A stretch of 58,221 bases of DNA from Yes71-27 sp040758635 (GCA_040758635.1 JBFLVI010000011.1:1-58221); one strand, 5' to 3'; positions 34,316 through 43,555 are shown, numbered from the stretch's first letter. The notes: generated by a model from the letters alone, not told the origin. Numbers and translations: made by a program.

Positions 34316-34837
34316 TCATTCCCCTCCTCCGTCTCTTTTCACCGGACAGATCTTTGAATAAATGGTGCGGACAATGTCCGAACGGCTGATGATTCCTACC
34401 ACCTCCTCTTCCCGCACCACCGGAATCTGGTGGAGGTTTTTTTCCAGGATCAAGGCGATTACTTTCCCCAGCGAAGTCCCCTCAGTCACCGCCGTAACAG
34501 GGGTGGTCATGATCGTTGCGGCCTTGATCCCGCACGCCCGCTCCCGGAGCACTTCAAGGCTGTGCGGCTGTTCCAGGTAGACCATGTAATCCAGAAAACG
34601 GACGCTGGGAGGAACAAAAGCCCGCAGCAGGTCCCGCTCGGTGACCACACCCACCAGGGTATTGTCCGGGCCGACTACCGGGACAAGGTAGATCTGGTGG
34701 CGCATCACGATATCCGCCACCTCACAAGCATATGCATCCGGAGAAACCGAAATTACTTCCGTGCTCATCAGATCGCCGGCGCGGATCGTCCCACCCCCGG
34801 TGCGTTTGAAAATATTATCTCCGGGAGCAAAAGGCAC
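34316..34837 (-). CDS. CBS-domain pair protein
   Basis: Up to 173 residues: a tandem CBS pair (Bateman module) from about residue 20 to the end, with DLMSTEVISVSPDAYACEVADIV, VVGPDNTLVGVVTERDLL, then IMTTPVTAVTEGTSLGKVI and VVREEEVVGIISRSDIV. Such modules bind adenosine nucleotides or cyclic dinucleotides and report energy state. It is immediately upstream of, and abutting, the GT4 gene, so it may regulate polysaccharide synthesis. The GTG start at 34837 has no convincing ribosome binding site; the real start may be internal, near the DLMSTEV block. Confidence 0.87.
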   Translation of the reverse strand: MPFAPGDNIFKRTGGGTIRAGDLMSTEVISVSPDAYACEVADIVMRHQIYLVPVVGPDNTLVGVVTERDLLRAFVPPSVRFLDYMVYLEQPHSLEVLRERACGIKAATIMTTPVTAVTEGTSLGKVIALILEKNLHQIPVVREEEVVGIISRSDIVRTIYSKICPVKRDGGGE

Positions 34838-34999
34838 AATCCCCGTGTTCCCCGGTTTTGAGCCGGCACGGAATCATTTTTGCAGGCGTTCAGCGGGTGA
34901 AACAAACAGAAACCCCGGCACCCGGTTTGCAGAAGTCCGTCGTTGCCCGCCGGTTGTTGCACCGGATGCCGGGAGAAGGAAGCTCAAGCAGGGTTTTCC

Positions 35000-35371
35000 T
35001 TAGACGATCCTGCCGGCGTGAATGATGTAGCTCCAGTTAAGACCGTTGTTGTTATCCCATCTGCCGAGGTTGCACCGGAAACAGAAGTTCAAGCGCTCCT
35101 CGTCAAAGGGCACCTCGACGGTCTTGATCCAGCCCCAACCCGTCCGGGACATCTTCAGATCCTGAACCCGGTGCCAGTTCTCGGGCGGACCGTAACCAAG
35201 GTGCAGGTAAATCTGTTCCGCCCCATCCTGGGCCAGTACCCCGTTGTAGAAAATGGTGATTTCCTCGCCGGCGGTAACCGGTACGGGGTCCACCACGACG
35301 CCGCCCGGTAGAGTTGCCGGGCGGGCCTCCTGAAGCCGTTCGCCAACTTCAAATTCCGTGTGTTGCACCAT
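35000..35371 (-). CDS. stand-alone starch-binding-type module (CBM25/CBM53-like)
   Basis: 123 residues forming one beta-sandwich. Features are ITIFYNGVLAQDGAEQIYLHLGYG, a W/M-bearing strand (NWHRVQDLKM), GWGWIKTVEVP and the terminal LNFCFRCNLGRWDNNNGLNW. These recall CBM25/CBM53 starch-binding modules, including the NNxxxW end. There is no signal peptide or catalytic domain, so it probably acts in the cytosol on glycogen-like polymer, for example as a targeting or regulatory partner. GGAGGAGGTAG precedes the ATG. It lies 160 bp upstream of the CBS-GT4 pair on the same strand. Family assignment is from recalled motifs. Confidence 0.8.
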   Translation of the reverse strand: MVQHTEFEVGERLQEARPATLPGGVVVDPVPVTAGEEITIFYNGVLAQDGAEQIYLHLGYGPPENWHRVQDLKMSRTGWGWIKTVEVPFDEERLNFCFRCNLGRWDNNNGLNWSYIIHAGRIV

Positions 35372-35557
35372 AATTTCTACCTCCTCCAGGCAAAGTTATT
35401 ACCGGAATAAACATCAAGTAATATTATTTCCCCGGATTCCTTCCATAACCGCCAAAACAGACTGAAAGTGAAAAAAGGAGGTAGGCAAGGATTCAGCAGT
35501 CGGGGAGGTTTTCCAAAAGCGATTTATAATTACTCTTATAATTTAAGGAAAGCACTG

Positions 35558-35576
35558 TAGGAGAGTGTTGCAAAAC
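35558..35576 (+). repeat. 19-bp repeat shared with 8768-8786
   Basis: TAGGAGAGTGTTGCAAAAC, identical to the minus-strand copy at 8768-8786. Here the following bases diverge (AACTTAACCG), so the full palindrome of the first copy is not formed. Confidence 0.6.
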
Positions 35577-35617
35577 AACTTAACCGCGCAAAAATGAGTT
35601 CACCTGCTTCTGGGCGG

Positions 35618-36010
35618 TTAAATTTGGGAGTTAATAACGGCAACCAGTTTCTCGACCGCCTGGTGCGCATTGGCTACCAGCAGCTTTATCTCTTCGGGAG
35701 CGGCCGCAGCGACATGCACGCCTGCGACCACGACCACCGGGTGCCCCAAGGCCGTGACCAGCCGCTCCGCCACCGGGCGCGCAAGCTCGTCGTCGCGGTG
35801 GCCGTAGCGCGGTACCACCGTCGAGGTGGCCCGGAGCTTGCCGGGCTCCGACCGGCTCGGCCGCGGCAGGGAAAAAACAACGGCCCCGATATGCGGTTTC
35901 TCGCCCCCTAAAACCTGGATGATCAAACCGTCCGCCGTCAGGGTGGCCTGCACCTCAACGCGATACCGGTCCTCTCCCGCACTAACGGCAAAACTCCTGA
36001 GCATTCTCAA
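35618..36010 (-). CDS. LpdD-like (prenylated-flavin chaperone family) protein
   Basis: 130 residues. The block KPHIGAVVFSLPRPS, then STVVPRYGHRDDELARPVAERLVTALG, and VVVVAGVHVAAAAPEEIKLLVANAHQAVEKL matches the LpdD family seen with UbiD-type decarboxylases, where it is proposed to aid prenylated-flavin handling. The assignment is from recalled pattern, not a search. It lies just after selB on the same strand, far from the UbiD homologue at 43556-45004, but could serve it. No signal or membrane span. Confidence 0.65.
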   Translation of the reverse strand: MRMLRSFAVSAGEDRYRVEVQATLTADGLIIQVLGGEKPHIGAVVFSLPRPSRSEPGKLRATSTVVPRYGHRDDELARPVAERLVTALGHPVVVVAGVHVAAAAPEEIKLLVANAHQAVEKLVAVINSQI

Positions 36011-36023
36011 ACCCGCTCCCGGC

Positions 36024-36039
36024 GTTACTATTCAGGCTT
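36024..36039 (+). repeat. single TAACTATTCAG-type end
   Basis: GTTACTATTCAGGCTT matches the ends of the elements at 30161-30336 and 51890-52150. No partner end was found within the short selB to LpdD-like gap, so this is a solo or decayed copy. Confidence 0.5.
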
Positions 36040-36079
36040 TCCGTTGAAAATTACCAACAGGATTGCGGTTGCACCCGTG

Positions 36080-37993
36080 CTACTTCTTCAGAAGCACCCG
36101 TTTGTCTCCCACCCGTCTGGTTACGCGCTTCGCGTCAAAATATTCAAGCAGGGGCAAAGCATACTTACGGGAGGTATTGAGCAGGTCGCGCACCTCGCCC
36201 ACGGTGATTTCACCCCGTTCCCTCAGTGCGGCGACGACTTTCTCCTCTATCTCCTGCAAGGCCTCCCGGTGGAAGAAGAGGTCTTCCCCAACCTTCACGA
36301 GGGTGCCGGCGCGCAAAAGATAGGCAAGGTACTCCGCCGCTCCTTCCGGGACGCCGGCCTGAGCCGCCGCGTCCGCCCAGTTGGGCGGCTGAAACCCCGC
36401 CTGCCGGTAAACCTCCGCCAGCCTTTCCAGCACGCGCGCCGCCGCCGGGGAAGGTTCGCCGGTAAAATCCGCGGCCGCGACCACCTGCGGCTGCAGCCTG
36501 ACCATCCCGTCACCGGCCAGCGCCTGCAGGAGCGCCTGGAAGACCCGGCCGCTGAGATCAGGCAGCAGCCGGGAACGGAGCTCTTCGCGCGGGTAACCCT
36601 CCCGCAAGGGGTGGTCCCGGTGGTAGGCCCGTAACAGTTTCCGGACCTTCTCCTGCAAATCTCTGTAAGCAACCGCATCGTAAAGGAAGCGCTGGTTTTC
36701 GGCCGCAATGGTTTTGATCTCTCCCGCCCCCGCAAGTTCTTCCACCACCGCTGCCACTGTCTCCCGTTCCAGCCCCACGGCAGCAGCGACGGCGTCCTCT
36801 TCCACCGGTTTCCCAACGGCGCGCAGGTGCTGGGCCACTTTTTCAGCCGGCGAACCGGCCTCCAGCGTCTGCAGGTAGGCGATCACCTCCGGCCGAAACC
36901 GGCGGTGCCGCCGGGCTACAGGCTCCAGCACCACCCCGCCCCCGATGGTGCTCAGGGGTGAAACGGACCGCAGCACAAAGCGGTCGCGCCGGCCGGTCAC
37001 CACCGGCTCCTCCAGAATGAGCTGCGCGTAGCAGGAAGCTTCGGGCGCCAGTTCGTCCCTTTCGAGGAGCACCACGCGCCCCATGACCTCCGCGGTTCCG
37101 ACGTGCAACCGGACCCGGGCCCGGTTTTTCAGGGCCGGCGCCGACGGCAACAAGAAGACCCGGGCATCAATCAGGGTCGAAGGGGCGAAGACCCCGGGCG
37201 TCGCCAGGACGCTCCCCCGGCCCACCGCTTCGCGTTCGAGTCCGGCCAGGTTTACGGCCACCCGCTGGCCTGCGCGTGCCGCCCCGGTCTTCACCTTGTG
37301 CACCTGCAGCGAGCGCACCCGCACCGTAACGTCCTCCGGGAGCACCTCCAGGGAGTCGCCTTCCTTGATGGTCCCGGAAATTAGTGTCCCCGTGACCACG
37401 GTGCCGAAGCCGGCAATGGTGAACACGCGGTCAATCGGCAGCCGCACCGGACCCGCGGCCGGTTTTTCTTGGACGACCTGGACCAGTTGATCCAGCGCGT
37501 TTACCAGTTCGGGCAAACCTTCCCCGGTAACCGCGGAAACCGGAATCACCGGGGCGCCGGCAAGGGAGGTGCGGGAAAGGTACTCGCGGAGTTCGTCGCG
37601 CACCAGGCCGAGCCATTCCTCGTCCACCAGGTCGGTCTTGGTGAGGGCTACGACGCCGCGGTCGATCCCTAAGATCTGGACGATGTCCATGTGTTCCCTG
37701 GTCTGCGGCATCACTCCTTCGTCGGCGGCAACAACCAGGAGCACGATGTCAATCCCCCCGACGCCGGCCAGCATGTTCTTAATGAAGCGCTCGTGCCCCG
37801 GAACATCCACGATCCCGGCCCTCACGCCGCTCGGAAGGTCGAGGTAGGCAAAGCCGAGTTCGATGGAGATGCCGCGCTCCTTCTCCTCTTTGAGCCGGTC
37901 GGTGTCGATCCCCGTCAAGGCCTTGATCAACTGCGTTTTTCCGTGGTCCACGTGTCCGGCCGTGCCGATGGTAACGTACTTCAGCTCAACCAC
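36080..37993 (-). CDS. selB: selenocysteine-specific elongation factor
   Basis: 637 residues from the GTG at 37993. The N-terminal GTPase has GTAGHVDHGKT, DVPGHERF and ALTKTD; two beta-barrel domains follow (FTIAGFGTVVTGTLISGTI). The C-terminal third is a series of winged-helix domains that bind the SECIS hairpin, ending RRVGDKRVLLKK. It delivers Sec-tRNA to UGA codons. The start overlaps the end of selA by a few bases, so translation is coupled. A start at 38047 is possible but would add residues not found in SelB. Confidence 0.95.
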   Translation of the reverse strand: MVELKYVTIGTAGHVDHGKTQLIKALTGIDTDRLKEEKERGISIELGFAYLDLPSGVRAGIVDVPGHERFIKNMLAGVGGIDIVLLVVAADEGVMPQTREHMDIVQILGIDRGVVALTKTDLVDEEWLGLVRDELREYLSRTSLAGAPVIPVSAVTGEGLPELVNALDQLVQVVQEKPAAGPVRLPIDRVFTIAGFGTVVTGTLISGTIKEGDSLEVLPEDVTVRVRSLQVHKVKTGAARAGQRVAVNLAGLEREAVGRGSVLATPGVFAPSTLIDARVFLLPSAPALKNRARVRLHVGTAEVMGRVVLLERDELAPEASCYAQLILEEPVVTGRRDRFVLRSVSPLSTIGGGVVLEPVARRHRRFRPEVIAYLQTLEAGSPAEKVAQHLRAVGKPVEEDAVAAAVGLERETVAAVVEELAGAGEIKTIAAENQRFLYDAVAYRDLQEKVRKLLRAYHRDHPLREGYPREELRSRLLPDLSGRVFQALLQALAGDGMVRLQPQVVAAADFTGEPSPAAARVLERLAEVYRQAGFQPPNWADAAAQAGVPEGAAEYLAYLLRAGTLVKVGEDLFFHREALQEIEEKVVAALRERGEITVGEVRDLLNTSRKYALPLLEYFDAKRVTRRVGDKRVLLKK

Positions 37994-39380
37994 CCCGCAC
38001 CGCCGTGCGGAAGGCGCCGGTGACCAGCGGAAACTCCGCCGGGTCAACCGTGCGGAGATCGAGTACCAGCACGCCCTTTTCCGCCCGGGCGATCACGGGC
38101 GGTTCGGCCAGCCGCAGCCGCTGGAGAAGCTCCGCTTCGCCCAACTGTGGAATCTCGACACAAACCAGCGTCGTGGCCGGGGCGGCTGTAGGCATCGCGC
38201 CGCCGCCCACCTGGGCAACCCCCTCCTCCACCCAAACCCGTACCGCAGACCCGAGCGCCTGCGACAGCTCCGCCGCCAGACTCTCTGCCCCGGCCCGCAG
38301 TTCCTCCAGGGGCTGCACCAGCATCCGCAGGGTCGGAACCCTTTCCAGCGCCGCTTCGGGATCCAAGTATTCCCGCAGCGTGGCTTCAAGCGCCGCCAGC
38401 GTCAATTTGTCTATGCGCACGGCCCGCGTGAGCGGGTTTTGCTTCATCCGCTCAATATGCTCCTTCCGCCCGACGATGATTCCGGCCTGCGGCCCCCCGA
38501 GCAATTTGTCCCCGCTGAAGGTAACCACATCCGTACCGGCGGCCACCGTTTCCTGAACCGTCGGTTCGTATGGCAGGCCGAACCGGGTCAGATCCACCAA
38601 GGAGCCGCTTCCCAGGTCGGACATCACCGGCACGCCGTGCGTCCGGCCGAGCTCGACCAGTTCCGGCACCGGGACCTCGTGGGTGAACCCGACAATCCGG
38701 TAGTTCGACATGTGTACGTGGAGCAAAAGGGCCGTTCGCTCGTTAATCGCGGCGCGGTAGTCCCGGAGGTGCGTCTTGTTCGTCGTCCCCACCTCGACCA
38801 GCAACGCCCCGCTCTGCCGCATCACGTCGGGAATCCGAAAGGAACCGCCGATTTCCACCAACTGTCCCCGGGAAACGATCACCTCGCGGCCCGCGGCCAG
38901 GGTGCTGAGGGCCAGGAGAACCGCTGCGGCGTTGTTGTTGACCACCAGCGCCGCCTCCGCCCTGGTGAGGCGGCACAACAACTCTTCCACCAGGGAATAG
39001 CGCTCCCCGCGCTTCCCGGTTTCCAGGTCGAACTCCAAGTTACTGTAGCCGCCTGCGGCCTGAGCCACCGCCTGCAGCGCCCGGTCGCAGAGCACAGCCC
39101 GCCCCAAATTCGTGTGCAGCACCACACCGGTGGCATTTATTACCCGCCGCAGCTTAGGAACCACCGCTGCGGCCACCTGGTGGACGATGGCCTCCAGGCT
39201 GGCATCCACGGCCCCGTCGCTCAGAAGCGCCTCGCGCAGGCGGCCCAAAACCCCGCGCACTGCTTCGACCACCGCTCCGCGCGGGTGCACCTCCAAAAGG
39301 GCAGCAACCTCCGGCCGGCGGAGCACCTCGTCCACCGCCGGGAGTTGCCTTAAAAGCGTGTTTTTGTCTTTGGACGGCAT
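37986..39380 (-). CDS. selA: L-seryl-tRNA(Sec) selenium transferase
   Basis: 464 residues, the standard length. The PLP Lys lies in TFSGDKLLGGPQAGI. Other conserved blocks are INATGVVLHTNLGRA, YSNLEFDLETGKRG, VVNNNAAAVLL, EVGTTNKTHL and SDLGSGSLVDL. It converts Ser-tRNA(Sec) to Sec-tRNA(Sec) using selenophosphate. The ATG at 39380 follows GAGGAAGTGAAG; a start three codons earlier is possible. It overlaps selB. No tRNA-Sec gene or selD was found in the window. Confidence 0.95.
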   Translation of the reverse strand: MPSKDKNTLLRQLPAVDEVLRRPEVAALLEVHPRGAVVEAVRGVLGRLREALLSDGAVDASLEAIVHQVAAAVVPKLRRVINATGVVLHTNLGRAVLCDRALQAVAQAAGGYSNLEFDLETGKRGERYSLVEELLCRLTRAEAALVVNNNAAAVLLALSTLAAGREVIVSRGQLVEIGGSFRIPDVMRQSGALLVEVGTTNKTHLRDYRAAINERTALLLHVHMSNYRIVGFTHEVPVPELVELGRTHGVPVMSDLGSGSLVDLTRFGLPYEPTVQETVAAGTDVVTFSGDKLLGGPQAGIIVGRKEHIERMKQNPLTRAVRIDKLTLAALEATLREYLDPEAALERVPTLRMLVQPLEELRAGAESLAAELSQALGSAVRVWVEEGVAQVGGGAMPTAAPATTLVCVEIPQLGEAELLQRLRLAEPPVIARAEKGVLVLDLRTVDPAEFPLVTGAFRTAVRGG

Positions 39381-39511
39381 TCTCTTCACTTCCTCAAAAG
39401 TCCTTATCTTACCGGCAGCGACCGCCAGATGCCGATGGTATCACCGTCAGAGGAATAAAAGTCCCTCGCCGTTTATTGGTGTTTTACATCGAGCCTTGAA
39501 CGCTGAACGCT

Positions 39512-40570
39512 CTAAAAAATCCGAATGATCCGGTAGTCGGTCGTCCGCTGCGCCGGCACGAAACCGGCGTCCCGGATGACCCGGCGGATCTCGTCCGGCG
39601 GCACCCGGTGGCTTGCCCCCGCCGCCCGGACCACGTTTTCCTCCAGCATCGTCCCGCCGAAGTCGTTGGCCCCGAAAGCGAGCGCCACCTGCCCTACCTT
39701 GGCCCCCTGCGTCACCCAGGAAGCCTGGAGGTTGCGGACGTTGTCCAGAAGCAGCCTTGACAGCGCCAGCATTCGGAGGTATTCAACCACCGGCACCGCT
39801 TTACCGCCGAGCGCCGTGTTCCCCGGCTGGTAGGTCCAGGGAATGAAGGCGGTAAACCCGCCGGTTTTATCCTGAACCTCCCGGATGCGGAGGATGTGTT
39901 GAACGCGGTCCTCGGGTCTTTCCACCGCCCCGAACATCATCGTCGCCGTTCCGAAAAGCCCCAGTTCAAAGGCGGTTACCATCACCGCCACCCATTCCTG
40001 CCAGGTGATCTTGCGCGGGCTGACCACCTGCCGCACCCGGTTGACCAGGATCTCCGCCCCGCCCCCCGGCAGCGAATCCAGGCCGGACGCTTTCAGCGCC
40101 AGCAACACATCCCTTACCGACAGCCTTTCGAGGCGCGCCAGGTGCACGATCTCCGGCGGCGATAGGGAGTGGATGTGCACAGGGAATCGCGCCTTGATCC
40201 TGCGGAAGAGGGTGGTGAGGTATTCGAGGCCGAGGCGCGGGTGCAGCCCCCCCTGGATCAGCACCTGGGTGCCGCCCTGGGCCACCAGTTCCTCGATTTT
40301 GGCCAGGATCTCCTCGTGCGTCAGCAAGTAGGCCTCCGGATCCTCCTCCCGGCGGTAAAAGGCACAAAAAAGGCAGCCGGACTGGCACACGTTCGTATAA
40401 TTAATGTTCCGGTCCACCACGAACGTGACCACGTCCTCCGGGTGCAGCCGCCGGCGGACCCGGTTCGCCGCCCGCCCCAGGCTCAAAAGGTCCGCTTCGT
40501 AATAAAGCCGCAGTCCCTCCTCGCCGGAGAGCCGTTCACCCTCAACCGCACGTGCGAGGAGGTTGTTCAC
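39512..40570 (-). CDS. mqnC: cyclic dehypoxanthinyl futalosine synthase
   Basis: About 352 residues. A radical SAM enzyme: NINYTNVCQSGCLFCAFYR carries the CxxxCxxC triad. Then come GLHPRLGLEYL, SLPGGGAEILVNRVR and TAFIPWTYQPGNT, which distinguish MqnC from MqnE. It cyclises dehypoxanthine futalosine in menaquinone synthesis. The GTG at 40570 lies 1 nt after the mqnA stop; the frame is open to 40621. Last gene of the operon. Confidence 0.93.
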   Translation of the reverse strand: MNNLLARAVEGERLSGEEGLRLYYEADLLSLGRAANRVRRRLHPEDVVTFVVDRNINYTNVCQSGCLFCAFYRREEDPEAYLLTHEEILAKIEELVAQGGTQVLIQGGLHPRLGLEYLTTLFRRIKARFPVHIHSLSPPEIVHLARLERLSVRDVLLALKASGLDSLPGGGAEILVNRVRQVVSPRKITWQEWVAVMVTAFELGLFGTATMMFGAVERPEDRVQHILRIREVQDKTGGFTAFIPWTYQPGNTALGGKAVPVVEYLRMLALSRLLLDNVRNLQASWVTQGAKVGQVALAFGANDFGGTMLEENVVRAAGASHRVPPDEIRRVIRDAGFVPAQRTTDYRIIRIF

Positions 40571-40571
40571 G

Positions 40572-41426
40572 CTACTCAACGTCCTGCCCCCAGATCGCCA
40601 AAGTCTGGACCCGGTCCTCAATCAGGCCCGATTTGTAAGCGTAGTCGTAAAAGAGCAACAGCGCCCGCTGGTAAGAGGCGTCGAAACCGTACCTGATCAG
40701 GTGGAAGTATTCCTCGAGCACCGGCCGCGGCAAGCCGGTACGCCGGCGTGCGCTCTTTACAAGCTCCTCCAGCCGCCGCATGCTTTCTTCCTGCGCCACG
40801 GCCAGCGCCCTGGCCAGCGCACCCGTCTCTTCGGGGTAGCGGTCTGCAAACTGCCGCCGCACCGCCCACAGGGCGAAAACCATTTTCTCCCCCGTGAATT
40901 CCTTCCAGACCCGGCCCAGATCGGCGACATACAGCAGCAGGCCCTGCTCCTTCACCCGCTGGGCCGCGACCAAGGCGTCGTCGCCGATCAAGAGCGCCGC
41001 CTCCGCCTCGCGCAGCATCGCCGTCAGGTCGGGCGGCCGGACCAAAAAGGTGGTGCGCACCTGGTAATAGTGCTCCAGAAGGATGTGGAGCAGCGCGACC
41101 GAAGTTGCGGAGGAATCCGCCACCGCGATCTGCGCACCCTCCAGTTCCGTCACCGGCAAGCGGCTGAAAAGCAGGATGCTCCCCACGTCGCCGTCGGCAC
41201 TGATCGAGATATCGGGGACGATGTAGGCCGCCTCCGGGTGCCGGGCGTACTCAATGGAAGAAAGAGGTGTAACGTCAAGCTTCCCCGCAAAAAACAGCCG
41301 GTTGAGTTGGGTCGGTACGCCCTTCACGATTTTCAGCGGAAAGCCCAGCCGAACGAGCTTCTTCTCGAACGCATGATAAACGGGCAGGCAGTTAAGGTAA
41401 TCCACCTGCCCCAAACGAAGCTTCAA
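40572..41426 (-). CDS. mqnA: chorismate dehydratase
   Basis: 284 residues of the MqnA/MqnD periplasmic-binding-like fold. LRLGQVDYLNCLPVYHAFE at the N-terminus and GVPTQLNRLFFAGKLDVTPLSSIEYARHPE are MqnA signatures (MqnD lacks the YLN(C/S)LP block). It removes water from chorismate to give 3-enolpyruvylbenzoate, the first step of the futalosine route. It starts 1 bp after the mqnE stop and ends 1 bp before mqnC. Cytosolic. Confidence 0.94.
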   Translation of the reverse strand: MKLRLGQVDYLNCLPVYHAFEKKLVRLGFPLKIVKGVPTQLNRLFFAGKLDVTPLSSIEYARHPEAAYIVPDISISADGDVGSILLFSRLPVTELEGAQIAVADSSATSVALLHILLEHYYQVRTTFLVRPPDLTAMLREAEAALLIGDDALVAAQRVKEQGLLLYVADLGRVWKEFTGEKMVFALWAVRRQFADRYPEETGALARALAVAQEESMRRLEELVKSARRRTGLPRPVLEEYFHLIRYGFDASYQRALLLFYDYAYKSGLIEDRVQTLAIWGQDVE

Positions 41427-41427
41427 T

Positions 41428-42534
41428 TTAAAAACCCTCCCTGATCACGTTGTACAGCGCGTCGCGCTCCACCGGAACGTACCCCGACGTCTTGATCAGC
41501 TCCACCAGTTCCAGGCGGGCCATTAACTCGGGCGTACGCGCGCCCGCGCTGTGCGTGATCTTTTCTTCAATCACGGTGCCTTCGAGATCGTCCACCCCAA
41601 AACTCAGCGAAATTTGCGCCATCCTGGGTCCGATCATCACCCAGTAGGCCTTGATATGTTCGAAGTTATCCAGCAACAGCCGGGCAATCGCCAGCGTTTT
41701 CAAGTCGTCGAATCCCGTAGTTTCCCGCAAGCCCCATTTCGCCATCGCCGTGTTTTCCGGGTGAAAGGCCAACGGGATAAAGGTCAGAAAGCCCCCTGTT
41801 TGATCCTGCAGTTCCCGCAGCCGGAGGAGGTGCTCAACCCGTTCCGCCACCGTTTCCACGTGCCCGTAAAGCATCGTGGCGTTGGTGGGAATTCCCAGGC
41901 GGTGCGCCGCGGCGTGGACCTCCAGCCAGCGCTCCCCGCTGATCTTACGCGGACAGGTGAGCTCCCGGACCCGGGGCGCAAAAATCTCGGCGCCGCCGCC
42001 GGGAAGGCAGTCGAGCCCCGCTTCCTTCAGCGCGCCCAAAACCGCGTCCACCGGCAGTTCGTGCTGCTGCGCCAGGTAGTCGATCTCCACCGCCGTCAAA
42101 GCTTTAATCGTCGCCCCCGGCAGGATCGCCCGGACCCGCCGCAGCACCTCGCAAAAGTAGTCGAGTGTGAGTTCGGGATTCAACCCCCCGACGAGGTGAA
42201 CCTCGCGCACCCCCAGGGCTGCCGCCTCTTCCGCCTTCGCTGCGATCTCCGCCGGGGAAAGCGTGTAGGCCCCCTCGGCGCCGGGGGCACGGCTGAAGGC
42301 GCAAAAACGGCAGCGGTTGATACAGACATTGGTGTGGTTGATGTGCCGGTTAACGGCAAAAAAGACCTTCTTGCCGTGGCGCCGCCGGCGTACAAGCTCG
42401 GCGAGGTGGCCGATACCTAAAAGATCGCGGGAATTGTAAAGGGTGACACCGTCTTCCGGCCCGAGCCGCCGGCCCTCCAACACCTTCTCGGCCACTTCCC
42501 GGAGTTCTCCGTCCAACGCCCAAAGTGCTTCCAA
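41428..42534 (-). CDS. mqnE: aminofutalosine synthase
   Basis: 368 residues. A radical SAM enzyme with NRHINHTNVCINRCRFCAF (CxxxCxxC) and then LVGGLNPELTLDYF, LDCLPGGGAEIFAPRVR, MLYGHVETVAERVEHL and TFIPLAFHPENTAM, which are MqnE-type blocks. It joins 3-enolpyruvylbenzoate to SAM-derived adenosyl to make 6-amino-6-deoxyfutalosine. Followed directly by mqnA. Distinguished from mqnC by the YGHVET and HPENT motifs. Confidence 0.93.
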   Translation of the reverse strand: MEALWALDGELREVAEKVLEGRRLGPEDGVTLYNSRDLLGIGHLAELVRRRRHGKKVFFAVNRHINHTNVCINRCRFCAFSRAPGAEGAYTLSPAEIAAKAEEAAALGVREVHLVGGLNPELTLDYFCEVLRRVRAILPGATIKALTAVEIDYLAQQHELPVDAVLGALKEAGLDCLPGGGAEIFAPRVRELTCPRKISGERWLEVHAAAHRLGIPTNATMLYGHVETVAERVEHLLRLRELQDQTGGFLTFIPLAFHPENTAMAKWGLRETTGFDDLKTLAIARLLLDNFEHIKAYWVMIGPRMAQISLSFGVDDLEGTVIEEKITHSAGARTPELMARLELVELIKTSGYVPVERDALYNVIREGF

Positions 42535-42565
42535 AATACAGGTACCTCCAGTTTATAAGCATACC

Positions 42566-43492
42566 CTAACCCACTAAAATATCCGCGAGCGTGAAACAAA
42601 ACATCCCGATGCTCAAAATCCCGTTCATATTGAAAAAGGCCACCCCGATCCGGGAGAGGTCGCCGGGGCGCACCAGCCGGTGCTCGTACAGCAACACGGC
42701 CACCGCAAACGCCACACCGGCGAAGTAAAGCGGCCCCAGACCCAGGACCACCCCGGTGAGGACGAAAAAGACGGGGGCCGTCAGGTGGCACGCCCGCGCC
42801 ACCCAGAGCGCGGCGGCGATTCCGAAACGGGCCGGCAGCGAAAAAATCCCCTCCCGCCGGTCGAACTCGTAGTCCATACAGGCGTAAACGATGTCGAACC
42901 CGGCCACCCAGAAGAGCACCCCCAGGCCCAGCAACACCGGCGCCAGCGCGAACCCGTTGGTGATGGCCACCCAGGCTGCTACCGGCGCCAGCCCCAGGGC
43001 GAGCCCCAGATAAAAGTGACAGGCCCAGGTGAAACGCTTGGTATAAGAGTAAAACCAGAGGATCAGGACCGCCGGGAGAAAAAGCTTCAAGGCCAGCGGG
43101 CTCAACTGCCAGGCCGCCACTCCTAACAGCGTGAACGACAGGATGACGTAAACCCAGACCTCCGCCCGGGAAATGAGACCCCGGGGAAGCGCCCGGTTGG
43201 CGGTCCGCGGATTTCTGGCGTCAATCTCCTGGTCAATCAACCGGTTTAAGGACATCGCCGCGGTCCGCGCCCCCACCATCGCCACCGTGATCCAGAACAG
43301 GTCGTGCCCGGCGGGCAGCCGCCGTTCCGTCAACAGGGCGCCGATATATGCAAAAGGAAGCGCGAAAACCGTATGTTCGAACCTGATCATCGCCAGAAAG
43401 ACGGTCAGTTTCCTCCAGGAACGCCGGAGGACCGTCTCCGGCCCGGCCAGGCCCCCCGTCCCAACACCTCTGTACCCCTGGTCAGGTTTCAC
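42566..43492 (-). CDS. mqnP: UbiA-like polyprenyltransferase of menaquinone synthesis
   Basis: 308 residues with about eight membrane spans. The two Asp motifs of UbiA enzymes are present: NRLIDQEIDARN in loop 2-3 and DIVYACMDYEFDRREG in loop 6-7. It attaches a polyprenyl tail to the aromatic ring made by the futalosine route. The position in the mqn operon, between mqnL-like and mqnE, supports MqnP rather than a hydroxybenzoate enzyme. The GTG at 43492 has GGAGGTG about 14 nt upstream, which is a little far, so a start a few codons later is possible. Confidence 0.9.
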   Translation of the reverse strand: MKPDQGYRGVGTGGLAGPETVLRRSWRKLTVFLAMIRFEHTVFALPFAYIGALLTERRLPAGHDLFWITVAMVGARTAAMSLNRLIDQEIDARNPRTANRALPRGLISRAEVWVYVILSFTLLGVAAWQLSPLALKLFLPAVLILWFYSYTKRFTWACHFYLGLALGLAPVAAWVAITNGFALAPVLLGLGVLFWVAGFDIVYACMDYEFDRREGIFSLPARFGIAAALWVARACHLTAPVFFVLTGVVLGLGPLYFAGVAFAVAVLLYEHRLVRPGDLSRIGVAFFNMNGILSIGMFCFTLADILVG

Positions 43493-43555
43493 GCCGGCCG
43501 GCGCACCTCCTTCACCCCGAATCTCTCAGGCAATCTTCTGCACGGCCGAGGGAAT

